This document shows positions 13,267 through 20,954 of a stretch of 23,284 nucleotides of DNA, piece by piece. Source of the stretch: a virus; IMG/VR virus record IMGVR_UViG_2162886007_000009, positions 1 to 23,284 of that record; one strand, given 5' to 3'. The notes beneath the pieces were generated by a model. The model did not search any database. It was given only the letters and a program-made list of their open reading frames with translations, and was not told where the DNA came from. Within the stretch, counting starts at the first letter, position 1. Every line of letters starts with the position of its first letter. Position numbers and translations under genes: made by a program.

Positions 13267-13839
13267 ATGAACCAGAACGAAATTTCCATCTTAAATGATC
13301 TTTTGTCCATCAGCCCAAAGGATCGAATCGGCGAAACCCTTCTGAAAGAATGGGGCACCCTTACCAATCTGTACCAGAACATTGACGCCGCAGATTTGAC
13401 CCCCCGCCAGCGTAAGGTATTGAGCGCGGCCAAGCAAGTTTTATTCGTCCGAGAAGAACGGCCGCTTATCCAATCCCCTGCAGATACGGCCGCACTTCTG
13501 GCGGATCTCAAAACCGAAATCCAGGAGCATTTTATCGTGTTGGTCCTGGACCGCCGAAATAGAATTCTGGAACGTGTCAATCTATATAAGGGGAACGCCA
13601 GTTCCATCCAAGTCCGTCCCGGCGAAATTTTCCGCAAAGCCATCATTCTAAACGCCTCCGCGATCATCATAGCTCATAACCATCCAAGCGGCGACCCAAC
13701 CCCCAGCCCGGATGATGTCGCCGTGACTCGGGCCGTCGTGGCCGCCGGTAAAATTCTTGATGTTGACGTTTTAGATCATATCGTAATCGGCATCGATGGT
13801 TTTGTTTCACTGAAAGAACGGGGACTCGGATTTTCATGA
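13267..13839 (+). CDS. radC: RadC-like JAB/MPN domain protein (190 aa)
   Basis: The C-terminal 110 residues carry the complete RadC JAMM site: EHFIVLVLDRRNRIL near 87-101, then AHNHPSGDPTPSPDD at 136-150, with His137, His139 and Asp150 as zinc ligands. The ending VLDHIVIG with FVSLKERGLGF is also typical. The N-terminal part (residues 1-65) is a short helical domain like that of cellular RadC. The length is a little below that of bacterial RadC. RadC genes are common on phages and plasmids, yet their biochemical role is unsettled; the old DNA-repair name should be used with care. The start has AAGGAG ten bases upstream, within the shared AACAAGGAGAT leader. It is the first gene of the operon and overlaps the ParB start (ATGA). 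Confidence 0.88.
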   Translation: MNQNEISILNDLLSISPKDRIGETLLKEWGTLTNLYQNIDAADLTPRQRKVLSAAKQVLFVREERPLIQSPADTAALLADLKTEIQEHFIVLVLDRRNRILERVNLYKGNASSIQVRPGEIFRKAIILNASAIIIAHNHPSGDPTPSPDDVAVTRAVVAAGKILDVDVLDHIVIGIDGFVSLKERGLGFS

Positions 13840-14711
13840 AAAGTGTCCAACAGATCCCGATCAAATCCATTCGCACCGGAAACAACGACCGCAAAGCCTT
13901 TGACCAAAAGGCTTTGCGGGAACTCGCGGACAGCATCCGGGAGCATGGATTGATCGAGCCGATCATCTTGAGAAAATCCATCGATGGACTGTATACCCTG
14001 GTCGCCGGTGAGCGCCGGCTCCGAGCCTGTACGTTATTAGGACTTGAATCCATACCCTCAATTATAGCCGACTTGACCGATGAGGAAGCGGCCGCGATCA
14101 TGCTTGCAGAAAATGTTTCCCGCGTGGACCTGGACCCGATCGACGAGGCGCAAGCCTATAAAATCCGGATCGATAAATTCTCCTGGACAATCGAAGAATG
14201 CGCCAGGCGGGCCGGGACTTCCAAGATCAAGGTCCAATTTAGACTCAAACTCTTGACACTCAATCCAGAACTCCAGCATTTGATCCGCTCCGGCAATCTG
14301 CAGATCGGATATGCACAAATTTTATCAGACGGCGGACTCGATCCAAACCGCCAGCTTATGGCCGTGTCTGCACTCCGAGACAACCCCCGACCGACTCCGG
14401 GATGGTTCCGGAACATCGTGAACCAGTACCAGACCCAACAGAATCAGGCCAATCTATTCGATGATGTTTTCCTGGTATGTCAGCCGGTCCCGGTCCAAAT
14501 CCAAAAGAATGACCCGCCGCATCCATCCACGACCACGCCCCCAACCATCGGCCGGACCAAATTGGCCATATTGAAAAATCAGGCCGCATTCTGGCTTTCA
14601 GCGGCCCGAGCCTGGGCAGAGATTGGAAAGCCATTCAAAAAACAAGAGTGTGAGGTGGCCGCTCTGGCCGTCCAACATGCCGCTAATCTTTTTATTTCAG
14701 AAAGGAAATAA
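13836..14711 (+). CDS. parB: ParB/Spo0J-family protein (291 aa)
   Basis: The N-terminal domain (about residues 5-96) shows the ParB pattern: LRELADSIREHGLIEPIILR, then VAGERRLRA with GERR at 58-61, then MLAENVSRVDLDP with ENVSR at 92-96. A helix-turn-helix region follows (SWTIEECARRAGTSKIKVQFRL), in line with canonical ParB/RepB proteins. The C-terminus is divergent. It contains QANLF at 204-208, which fits the beta-clamp pattern Q-x-x-L-F. There is no ParA gene in the window, so partition of a plasmid-prophage is uncertain. Phage ParB-like proteins may instead act as regulators or in DNA metabolism; CTP binding through the GERR motif is known for the family. The start overlaps the RadC stop by four bases. 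Confidence 0.88.
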   Translation: MKSVQQIPIKSIRTGNNDRKAFDQKALRELADSIREHGLIEPIILRKSIDGLYTLVAGERRLRACTLLGLESIPSIIADLTDEEAAAIMLAENVSRVDLDPIDEAQAYKIRIDKFSWTIEECARRAGTSKIKVQFRLKLLTLNPELQHLIRSGNLQIGYAQILSDGGLDPNRQLMAVSALRDNPRPTPGWFRNIVNQYQTQQNQANLFDDVFLVCQPVPVQIQKNDPPHPSTTTPPTIGRTKLAILKNQAAFWLSAARAWAEIGKPFKKQECEVAALAVQHAANLFISERK

Positions 14712-14716
14712 TCATC

Positions 14717-15247
14717 ATGTCATCCATCAATAATAAATTATCCAAAACCTATGGGATCAGAGACCTCGGCCTATTCGGCTCAGAGATCATCCGGGACGGT
14801 AAGCAGATATTTAAATCTACTTCCAAGGCCTCGAAATTTGAAAACTGGCAGGAGTGCCTCAACTACGCCCGGACTCATATCGGCCTACGCCACAGGGACT
14901 CCGACCCGGTATTGATTTATATAACGGATGTATACGGCGAAAAGGTCCGCATCAATGAAAAGGCCTTGAACGATCCCGACCGCCATATTATTCCAATCTA
15001 TAACCGCCTCGGAGATAAGATCGTTGACTCCAAAACATATGACGGGGACAAGGGAAAGGCCTTCATCCACAAAGCCAACATCCCCGGCACCCCGGAACAT
15101 AAAGAGAGCCAGGCGGAAGCGGCCCAAGCCTCCGCTCCTGCAGAGACTGCAGAGCCGGACCCGGAATCATTCCCCAAAGTCAAGGGAGCAGGCGCGGCCC
15201 AATATACATTTGATCTGCAACCCGGCGAACAACTATCATTATTTTAG
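14717..15247 (+). CDS. Unknown early protein ending in a beta-clamp motif (176 aa)
   Basis: I do not recognise the body of this protein. Residues 1-120 form an alpha/beta domain with YGIRDLGLFGSEIIRDG, a helix FENWQECLNYARTHIGL, and IYITDVYGEKVRINEKAL. A disordered Ala, Glu and Pro-rich stretch (about 125-155) follows, then KGAGAAQYTFDL and PGEQLSLF. The last five residues, QLSLF (172-176), match the canonical bacterial sliding-clamp-binding pentapeptide. A clamp motif at the tip of a flexible tail is a common design. I infer that the protein is recruited to replication sites through the host or phage clamp. AAAGGAAA lies nine bases upstream of the ATG. Confidence 0.7.
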   Translation: MSSINNKLSKTYGIRDLGLFGSEIIRDGKQIFKSTSKASKFENWQECLNYARTHIGLRHRDSDPVLIYITDVYGEKVRINEKALNDPDRHIIPIYNRLGDKIVDSKTYDGDKGKAFIHKANIPGTPEHKESQAEAAQASAPAETAEPDPESFPKVKGAGAAQYTFDLQPGEQLSLF

Positions 15248-15261
15248 GAAAGGAAAAAATC

Positions 15262-15555
15262 ATGAATACAGTATCAGAACGTTATGAAATCAAACAGGAG
15301 GGATTCGACGTGATTGTTTATGCCAACACCCTGAACGAGGCCGCAACCAAGGCCCTCAACGCGCTTGAAAGTAAAGTTGAGGGACACGACGCCCCAATAA
15401 CCATAACCGACCGCAGAGCGCGCAAAGGTAAACCGTCTGCATTCACTGCAACCCTTTGCACAGGCGCAGCCCATAGCAATCCCTTTATCGATCATTGCGG
15501 TGTATGTATGCCCTTTTGGGGTGTAGTGATTAGACCGAAAGAATCCAATGAATAA
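15262..15555 (+). CDS. Unknown small early protein (97 aa)
   Basis: I do not recognise this protein. GAAAGGAAA precedes the ATG. The first half is a compact strand-helix unit (RYEIKQEGFDVIVYANTLNEAATKALNALES), a shape reminiscent of small beta-alpha-beta domains. The second half contains a basic RRARKGKPS and three cysteines (LCTGAAHSNPFIDHCGVCMPFW), of which CGVC could bind metal. The stop overlaps the start of the next gene by eight bases. No function is assigned. Confidence 0.6.
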   Translation: MNTVSERYEIKQEGFDVIVYANTLNEAATKALNALESKVEGHDAPITITDRRARKGKPSAFTATLCTGAAHSNPFIDHCGVCMPFWGVVIRPKESNE

Positions 15556-15805
15556 CGAACCAATCAAACAAAGCAAGCGCGGCGGATACCGCAAGAATGC
15601 CAAGCGGCCGACCCTCTACAAATCCGGGAGCATGGCACGAACGACGATCAGCCTCCCGCCTCATCATATGGCCATCTTATCCAAAATCGATAAGGAAACA
15701 TCCCCGGCGATCCGGGTTATCCTGGACGATCCCCGGATATTATCCATCATTCAGACTATAATTAATGAAAGGAAGAAAAACCATGTCACAGATCAATCTA
15801 TTTGA
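15548..15805 (+). CDS. Possible ribbon-helix-helix DNA-binding protein (85 aa)
   Basis: The N-terminus has KRGGYRKNAKRPTLYKSG, similar to the GG-R-GA-RP-tails found in front of many phage DNA-binding proteins. Residues 31-60 (RTTISLPPHHMAILSKID, then a helix) have the pattern of the ribbon-helix-helix fold: a strand with alternating residues that inserts in the major groove, followed by two helices. The C-terminal helix is LSIIQTIINERKK. It overlaps the previous gene by eight bases and the next by 23. The ribosome-binding site is weak, so translation is probably coupled. It could be the repressor of this operon or of the shared early promoters. That is inference. A small terminase-like or accessory replication protein is the alternative. 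Confidence 0.55.
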   Translation: MNNEPIKQSKRGGYRKNAKRPTLYKSGSMARTTISLPPHHMAILSKIDKETSPAIRVILDDPRILSIIQTIINERKKNHVTDQSI

Positions 15806-16664
15806 GCAACACGATCAAACCCCCACGCCGGAAGATCCGCAGCCGGTCCATTCCGGAAAACTTCCGGAATTGAATGAGGACGGTTATTCCGTCAAAGGGT
15901 GTACATACATTTACGCCCCGCGCGGTCAAGCCGGGGAGTATGCCATGCTTTCGACAAATCCATACCGCGGCTGTGGCCATAAGTGCGCTTATTGTTATGT
16001 CCCGGATGTTCTGCGAATGAAGCGCGAAGAATTCGACGCCGGAGCCATAAGCCGGCCGGACTTCCTGAACCATCTAACAAAGGACGCCCGGAAATATCAG
16101 GCGCTCGGCATTGACAAACAAGTTATGCTATCTTTTACCACCGATCCATTCAATGGGAATAATGAAACCCTGACCCGCCCAACGATCGAGATTATCAAGG
16201 AGCATGGACTCGCATTCTGTACCCTCACCAAGGGCGGGCACAGGGCCAGACCCTACCGGGATTTATTCCGCCCGGACCGGGACGCGTTCGCCTCGACTCT
16301 GACATCCCTGGACGAAAAATTTTCCCTCAAATGGGAACGCGGCGCAACCCTTCCGGCGGACCGAATGGAAACCCTGAAATGGTTTCACGATCAAGGAATT
16401 TTTACATGGGTGTCGCTGGAGCCGGTCCTTGACACAGAGGCGACTCTGCAGATCCTGGAGGAGACTCGCGGCTATGTGGATTTATTCAAGATCGGCCGGG
16501 TCAATTACATCGGCTTGACTAAAACGACCGATTGGGAGGACTTCACTCATCGGGTGGTGGATGTGGTCCAGAAATATAATATTCCCCATTATATAAAAAA
16601 GGATCTCCAGCCACATCTACCGGCCGGGTATCTTAATCCTAAGTATGTCCCTCAGCATAATTAG
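15783..16664 (+). CDS. Radical SAM protein of the SPL/Rv2578c-like type (293 aa)
   Basis: Radical SAM enzymes use a 4Fe-4S cluster to make a 5'-deoxyadenosyl radical. The cluster motif is STNPYRGCGHKCAYCYV, with Cys64, Cys68 and Cys71 (C-x3-C-x2-C). Further pieces of the SPL-like family follow: MLSFTTDPFNGNNETLTRP, then CTLTKGG, then WVSLEPVLDTEATLQIL, and IPHYIKKDL near the end. The substrate is unknown. The family is common on phages and related to spore photoproduct lyase, but photolyase activity is not implied. I chose ATG 15783 (AAAGGAAG eight bases upstream) over a codon 18 bases earlier. The N-terminus then reads MSQINLFEQ, with QINLF at 3-7 fitting the beta-clamp pattern. The stop overlaps the stop of the convergent methyltransferase gene. 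Confidence 0.85.
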   Translation: MSQINLFEQHDQTPTPEDPQPVHSGKLPELNEDGYSVKGCTYIYAPRGQAGEYAMLSTNPYRGCGHKCAYCYVPDVLRMKREEFDAGAISRPDFLNHLTKDARKYQALGIDKQVMLSFTTDPFNGNNETLTRPTIEIIKEHGLAFCTLTKGGHRARPYRDLFRPDRDAFASTLTSLDEKFSLKWERGATLPADRMETLKWFHDQGIFTWVSLEPVLDTEATLQILEETRGYVDLFKIGRVNYIGLTKTTDWEDFTHRVVDVVQKYNIPHYIKKDLQPHLPAGYLNPKYVPQHN

Positions 16665-17203
16665 AGACTAAAACAAATATAATGCTTTCGAGCGTGGCTC
16701 CGGTGAAACATGGATTTGACTCCATAGCCGGCCAGCCATTCCGCAAAACGATCAAAGCCCCGCGCATTCAGAAGCGCCGGGGCTTTGTCAATCATGGCAT
16801 CCGTGAATCCCACATCATGAAGTAAACCGCTCGGCATTTTTACAAATACACTTTGAATAAAAGTCACAAATACGATTCCTTTATATCCACGATCCAGGAT
16901 AATTTTCAATTGCTCATAAGGTACGCCGTAGGCGTCCAGATCAATCACATTGAACTTTGACAGATCCATTGATTTCAGCCAGGCAAGATTATCTCCAGGC
17001 AAATGAAACCCAATATTCTTTTTGTCCATGGCCAAAATTCGGATATCCTTTTTAGGGTGTCGCCTCTTGACCGCGCGCCAGATCCGCCCCGATCCCGCAA
17101 AGCAATCCAGGACCGTTATGGTATGCCCGGCCGGTAAATGCTCCGCGCGTAATCCAACCTTATCCGCTAAATATGAATTATCTGTTTTTACTTTGTCAGT
17201 CAT
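16661..17203 (-). CDS. Class I SAM-dependent methyltransferase-like protein (180 aa)
   Basis: A Rossmann-like methyltransferase fold is suggested by VLDCFAGSGRIWRAV at 31-45 (motif I, SAM binding), RILAMDKK near 55-62 (acidic end of strand 2) and FNVIDLDAYGVPYEQL at 84-99 (a motif IV-like strand ending with D-x-D-AYG-P). Strand YKGIVFVTFIQS and a long helix follow. The DLDAYG-P stretch recalls N2,N2-guanosine tRNA methyltransferases of the Trm1 type, but the length is much shorter, so the substrate is unknown; DNA, RNA or a small molecule remain possible. The ATG at 17203 overlaps the stop of the ParB-like gene by eight bases; a TTG or ATG farther upstream is possible. It carries a strong palindrome at 16753-16787 inside the coding region. 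Confidence 0.6.
   Translation of the reverse strand: MTDKVKTDNSYLADKVGLRAEHLPAGHTITVLDCFAGSGRIWRAVKRRHPKKDIRILAMDKKNIGFHLPGDNLAWLKSMDLSKFNVIDLDAYGVPYEQLKIILDRGYKGIVFVTFIQSVFVKMPSGLLHDVGFTDAMIDKAPALLNARGFDRFAEWLAGYGVKSMFHRSHARKHYICFSL
16753..16787 (+). terminator. Terminator-like palindrome inside the methyltransferase gene
   Basis: CAAAGCCCCG (16753-16762) pairs perfectly with CGGGGCTTTG (16778-16787), with CGC/GCG continuing inward. Stems framed by AAA and TTT are characteristic of intrinsic terminators, but the T-run is only three bases. Its position about 90 bases beyond the radical SAM stop could end plus-strand transcription at the convergent junction, which has no intergenic space. Confidence 0.45.
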
Positions 17204-17861
17204 TGCCAGATACATCCACTTCGACGCCGGGAATCTCGCGCAATGCGTCTATATATTCCTTTGCATCCAAAGCCAGATCGACCGGGACCGATATCAAAAC
17301 CCGGAGCATGGTTTTCGGCCGGATCTCCTCATTGCGTTCGTTCAATTGTTCCCGCTCCGCCTCCAGGAGCGAGTCTAACCCTTCCGCCGATATACTAACC
17401 GGCAGCGCCCCGGACCCCTGCAGTCTCTGCAACATCGTGGCCGCCTGGTCCGTGTAGGCTTGCATCATCTGCCCTAGGTCCAAATCCCCGCCCATCATGG
17501 TTATTTGATTATGATCGAACCCATAAGACTCGGCCATGGCTTGGGATTTGGCATCCACGCCAAACAGGACCGGGACCGCCCATATTCCCCCCTCCCCGAT
17601 CAAGATCCCGCGCGGTGGCTTTTTGGGGTTTTGTGCAAACATCGATTTAAGAGCCTGGTCGCGGCCATTCCCTTCGACGATCCCGCCGGCTCCATTATTA
17701 AGCGCCGGCTCGAATTTTAGCGGATCTTTGAATCCGTGGGTTTGAATACTCTTGATTATCGTGTCCAGATCATGGCGCTTGACATTATCCCCCCACTGCT
17801 TGACCGTGGAGAGAGGGACATATTTGAGACTCAAGGTTTCCTCAGGCTGTTGTTTTTTCAT
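17196..17861 (-). CDS. ParB-like nuclease-domain protein (221 aa)
   Basis: The N-terminal third matches the ParB/sulfiredoxin fold: LKYVPLSTVKQWGDNVKRHD (about 12-31), a helix DLDTIIKSIQTHGFKDPLKFE (32-52), and IVEGNGRDQALKSMF with GNGRDQ replacing the GERR box of canonical ParB. Later come a strand region GIWAVPVLFGVD, the segment AESYGFDHNQITMMGGDLD and a helical C-terminus. I chose the ATG at 17861 since the upstream codons overlap the preceding gene by a long stretch. It still overlaps that gene by 20 bases, with a GGAA site upstream. In phages, ParB-like domains commonly precede DNA methyltransferases, sometimes fused; here the methyltransferase-like gene follows with an eight-base overlap. 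A DNA-modification role is inferred from that pairing. Confidence 0.7.
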   Translation of the reverse strand: MKKQQPEETLSLKYVPLSTVKQWGDNVKRHDLDTIIKSIQTHGFKDPLKFEPALNNGAGGIVEGNGRDQALKSMFAQNPKKPPRGILIGEGGIWAVPVLFGVDAKSQAMAESYGFDHNQITMMGGDLDLGQMMQAYTDQAATMLQRLQGSGALPVSISAEGLDSLLEAEREQLNERNEEIRPKTMLRVLISVPVDLALDAKEYIDALREIPGVEVDVSGND

Positions 17862-18840
17862 GGAGAAATTCCAATATCGAATTGACCGCGCGCCAGGCTG
17901 AATAACCAAAGTGAGGATATAAATCCGCCTTGGCTCTTTGCCGCGCAGCCTCATAAGGACTCGGATCGGCGAGGGTGAGTGAGATCGCATCCCCCAACTG
18001 TCCGCGATCATCGATCATCGGTCCAATGTCTGTGTACTCCCAAAACCGAATCCCATAATGCTTTTCCTTTCGGAACCAGGGAGCATTCAATAAAATAACC
18101 GGCTTGCCAGTCGTGATGAATTCATAAAGAACGCTGGAGATATCATGGACCAGCAGCGCCGCGCGTTTTATGACCTCATTGAAGTCGGGGACATATTCCA
18201 CGCCGAAACCCTCAAAAAATTTTCTAAGCCTAATCTCTGCCATCGGGTGACCATGGCCAATGATCTTGAATCGCCCGGCCAGCTGGGGGATGATATCTTT
18301 ATAATACTCGAATGCACTGCCCGACTCCGGCGGATTGGTATTCCGGTCCCCCCAATGAAATCCAATGCAAACCGTTTTATCGAGCGCCCGCGTCCCGGAC
18401 CAGTGGAGCCAGTCCAATTTTGGAGTCCCGATCACCTGATATGGTATATCATAATTTGCCGCGTGCTTTGCGGCCAGATATTCATTCGGGAACAAATACA
18501 ATGACGCCTTATCCCGGCGGCCCCGGCCGTCGGCATAGCCGGCAGTCCCAAAGGTCACGCCGACTCCGTGTTCCATCCGGATAAGCGACCGGCCCGGGTT
18601 TTGCTTCCAGGCGTGGAGCATATCTCCATAAGAAGCGGTGAGCAGTGGATAGGGACTCGAGGGCAGGACCTTATTGAATATCGAATAAAGCAGATCCCAC
18701 TTTTCGATTTTACTTTCCGCGTGCTGGATTAGATTGGGTGTGATATAAAAATTTCCGCGGTGGGACTCCGGAAGTGCATTCCATACCGGAGCCATGTGAT
18801 CGACTGAATTGGATTGAGAGGCATAGAAATCAATTTTCAT
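17842..18840 (-). CDS. CDP-glycerol glycerophosphotransferase-like (TagF-like) glycan enzyme (332 aa)
   Basis: The protein has the outline of the C-terminal catalytic domain of TagF-type enzymes. It shows RMEHGVGVTFG at 88-98, FKIIGHGHP at 191-199, and HDISSVLYEFITTGKPVILLN at 232-252. The last block is the family's nucleotide-binding signature (D-S-S-hydrophobic-E-...-KPV). Members transfer glycerol-phosphate or polyol-phosphate units, or related sugars, to wall polymers or glycans. The gene sits in a cluster with other glycosyltransferases and overlaps its neighbours at both ends (four bases upstream, 20 downstream), so it belongs to one transcript. No membrane segment is seen. It may decorate virion proteins or modify host surface glycans. 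Both are inference. Confidence 0.75.
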   Translation of the reverse strand: MKIDFYASQSNSVDHMAPVWNALPESHRGNFYITPNLIQHAESKIEKWDLLYSIFNKVLPSSPYPLLTASYGDMLHAWKQNPGRSLIRMEHGVGVTFGTAGYADGRGRRDKASLYLFPNEYLAAKHAANYDIPYQVIGTPKLDWLHWSGTRALDKTVCIGFHWGDRNTNPPESGSAFEYYKDIIPQLAGRFKIIGHGHPMAEIRLRKFFEGFGVEYVPDFNEVIKRAALLVHDISSVLYEFITTGKPVILLNAPWFRKEKHYGIRFWEYTDIGPMIDDRGQLGDAISLTLADPSPYEAARQRAKADLYPHFGYSAWRAVNSILEFLHEKTTA

Positions 18841-20954
18841 TTGGTCCCGTTCCTGCTCCGTACAATCTGCAAATAATAATCAGGCAATACGAAATCACAA
18901 ACTACACCACGCGCGCCGCGCTCATATAGAATTATATTCTGTCTGTACCAAAATTCAATGTCCGGACAATCCCGAATCGCCGGCTGGATCTCCGCCGCGC
19001 CGAATCCATGCTCCGCAAACAGGCCGGCCCAATAGGTTTGGAACCTTTCATTTATATGGCCCGTCCCGCCCTGGTAGGGAATAGCGGCACTGAATAAAAC
19101 CCGATCGGATAGAGAGCAGAGCATTTTTATCAAGCCCTCCGCGCGGTTGGGTCGTAAATGTTCAGCGACCTCCAGGCATAACGCCAGATCATATTTCCGC
19201 CCCGGCTCCAGGTAGGTATTATTCAAATCACAGGAAATAAAATTCTCAGCTGGGATAAGCAGATCCTTTTTGTTTATCCGAAAGTCAACCCCTGTATAAT
19301 CCGGGTGACCGTTATTCCATTCGCCGACTCCGCATCCGATATCGATTACAGACTCCGGCATCCATCCAAGCGCCTCCAGGACCAGCCGCGCGGACCGGAT
19401 CGAGCCGTCGCTTATCTGATGGTAATACCTGGATGTATACGGGTGACGCCATGGCCAACTGTCTACATATTCCCGGAGTGTCTGCCGGTCCATGGCCCGG
19501 ACCTTTTCCAGTTCTTTGTGATTGTCAGCAAAATGTTTATTCTTTGGGCTTGAATTGGGTCCCACATAATGATTGAGATGGAACAGGGTACCGCCGACTC
19601 TCTGGACATCATAACCAAGCATTTTGAATCGGTCGTTTCGTTCGCTGTCCTCGGGACCAAATGAAACCATGTTTTCGTTTTCCATTCCCCCATCATAAAA
19701 ACTTTCCCGATTGAACATGACCGCACCCCCCACGCTATTATGATTCGGCTCCCGGCCCTTGAATGGCTCATCGCGTACGACTCCAATATCTAAAGCCTTT
19801 TGGATCACAGGGAACCAGGCGCGCGGCATCCTGGCGAATTCTCCGCCATAGGGAAAAACCATATCAGCGCCGGAGCGTAGCTCCTCCACTGCCAAAAGGA
19901 TCTGCATGGGTGGGAGTATTACGTCACAATCCCAATTTACTATATAAGCGGTATCCGCCAGATTGCACATATCGTTTAGCATCCGGGTCCTGTGGAAATC
20001 CGGATACTCTGCCCGGATGTATTTGGACCAGGCAGAGACATAATCAAACATTCCCGCGCCCTGCTCCGTGATGATTATATTTGTATCAAAGGAGGACAAT
20101 AGAAAGTAGGCCGACAGATCCAGATTTTCTTTTCTGTACTGATGATCGTAATAAACCGGAATCGTGAAAGTCACATCCCGCAGCGGAATTTTATAACTTT
20201 CTTTTTTATGTTCAATCCATCGATCCGGGTAATAATCCCGGTGACCTTTTTTTGCCAGCCGGCCGGCGTGCAATTGCCCGCAGTGAATTATTTTAGTATG
20301 TGGCTTTTCCCCCAGGTACGCGCACCACCAGGCGAATGATGAATTTGAAATAATGAAATGATCGCATCCGGAGGCGAACGCCATGTCCTCAATATCTGAA
20401 AAGCCTTTCGAGAAATGGGCATTCGGCAGACAGCCGAAATGGACCCGGCAATATTCCGGATCATCTGAGATGAATAATATATTACAATTCCGCCAGTGTG
20501 GGAAATGAGTGATCAGCGCATCAATATAAAACTCCGGTTTGAGTTGATAATAGTTTTCATTATTGACATAATCCCCCCGGCGGATGTGGATACAAATGGT
20601 TTCATCCTGGAAGAAATCCAGCAGCCCGGCCCGAGCCTGGCAGAGATGGACAAATTCATCTTTCAGTTTAAACCGGAACGAACCAAAATACTTTTCACTC
20701 TGCAGATAACCAAGCAGATCCGAATCGCCTGTCAGCGCCCAATCATAATGATGGAAATATCGCTCCGTGACCTGGCTGGATTGCATCTCCCCGCGCGGGA
20801 GCAGGGTTTCAAAATAGGGTTGATACGACCATTCCGGAAACGCGGCCTGAGCCTTATACTTTTCCGCCATCCCCATGACGCCGGCAATCTGGAATAATTG
20901 ATTTCCGAGCCGTCCATATTTTCCCAGCTGAGAGAATGATATAGTTTTTATCAT
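18837..20954 (-). CDS. Three-domain GT11 / GT2-like / methyltransferase fusion (705 aa)
   Basis: Three domains can be read from the sequence. The first (about 1-250) is a GT11-type fucosyltransferase fold: RLGNQLFQ at 15-22, ICIHIRRGDYV at 120-130, and FSDIEDMAFASGCDHFIISN followed by SSFAWW (185-210). The second (about 260-485) resembles a GT2 / galactosyltransferase-C type enzyme: DCDVILPP near 342-349, GGAVMFNRESF at 409-419, and FGPEDSERNDRF at 432-443. The third (about 535-665) is a SAM-dependent methyltransferase: VIDIGCGVGEW at 536-546 and DLALCLEVAEHL at 589-600. I chose ATG 20954, which overlaps the FkbM stop by four bases. All three active-site regions look intact. The chain could build and cap a short glycan on one scaffold. 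The acceptor is unknown. Confidence 0.8.
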   Translation of the reverse strand: MIKTISFSQLGKYGRLGNQLFQIAGVMGMAEKYKAQAAFPEWSYQPYFETLLPRGEMQSSQVTERYFHHYDWALTGDSDLLGYLQSEKYFGSFRFKLKDEFVHLCQARAGLLDFFQDETICIHIRRGDYVNNENYYQLKPEFYIDALITHFPHWRNCNILFISDDPEYCRVHFGCLPNAHFSKGFSDIEDMAFASGCDHFIISNSSFAWWCAYLGEKPHTKIIHCGQLHAGRLAKKGHRDYYPDRWIEHKKESYKIPLRDVTFTIPVYYDHQYRKENLDLSAYFLLSSFDTNIIITEQGAGMFDYVSAWSKYIRAEYPDFHRTRMLNDMCNLADTAYIVNWDCDVILPPMQILLAVEELRSGADMVFPYGGEFARMPRAWFPVIQKALDIGVVRDEPFKGREPNHNSVGGAVMFNRESFYDGGMENENMVSFGPEDSERNDRFKMLGYDVQRVGGTLFHLNHYVGPNSSPKNKHFADNHKELEKVRAMDRQTLREYVDSWPWRHPYTSRYYHQISDGSIRSARLVLEALGWMPESVIDIGCGVGEWNNGHPDYTGVDFRINKKDLLIPAENFISCDLNNTYLEPGRKYDLALCLEVAEHLRPNRAEGLIKMLCSLSDRVLFSAAIPYQGGTGHINERFQTYWAGLFAEHGFGAAEIQPAIRDCPDIEFWYRQNIILYERGARGVVCDFVLPDYYLQIVRSRNGTK

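Noticed and set aside
13140-13670. Minus-strand open frame over the RadC gene and early promoter
   Set aside because: It would run through a near-consensus promoter and the conserved JAB coding sequence; no ribosome-binding site.
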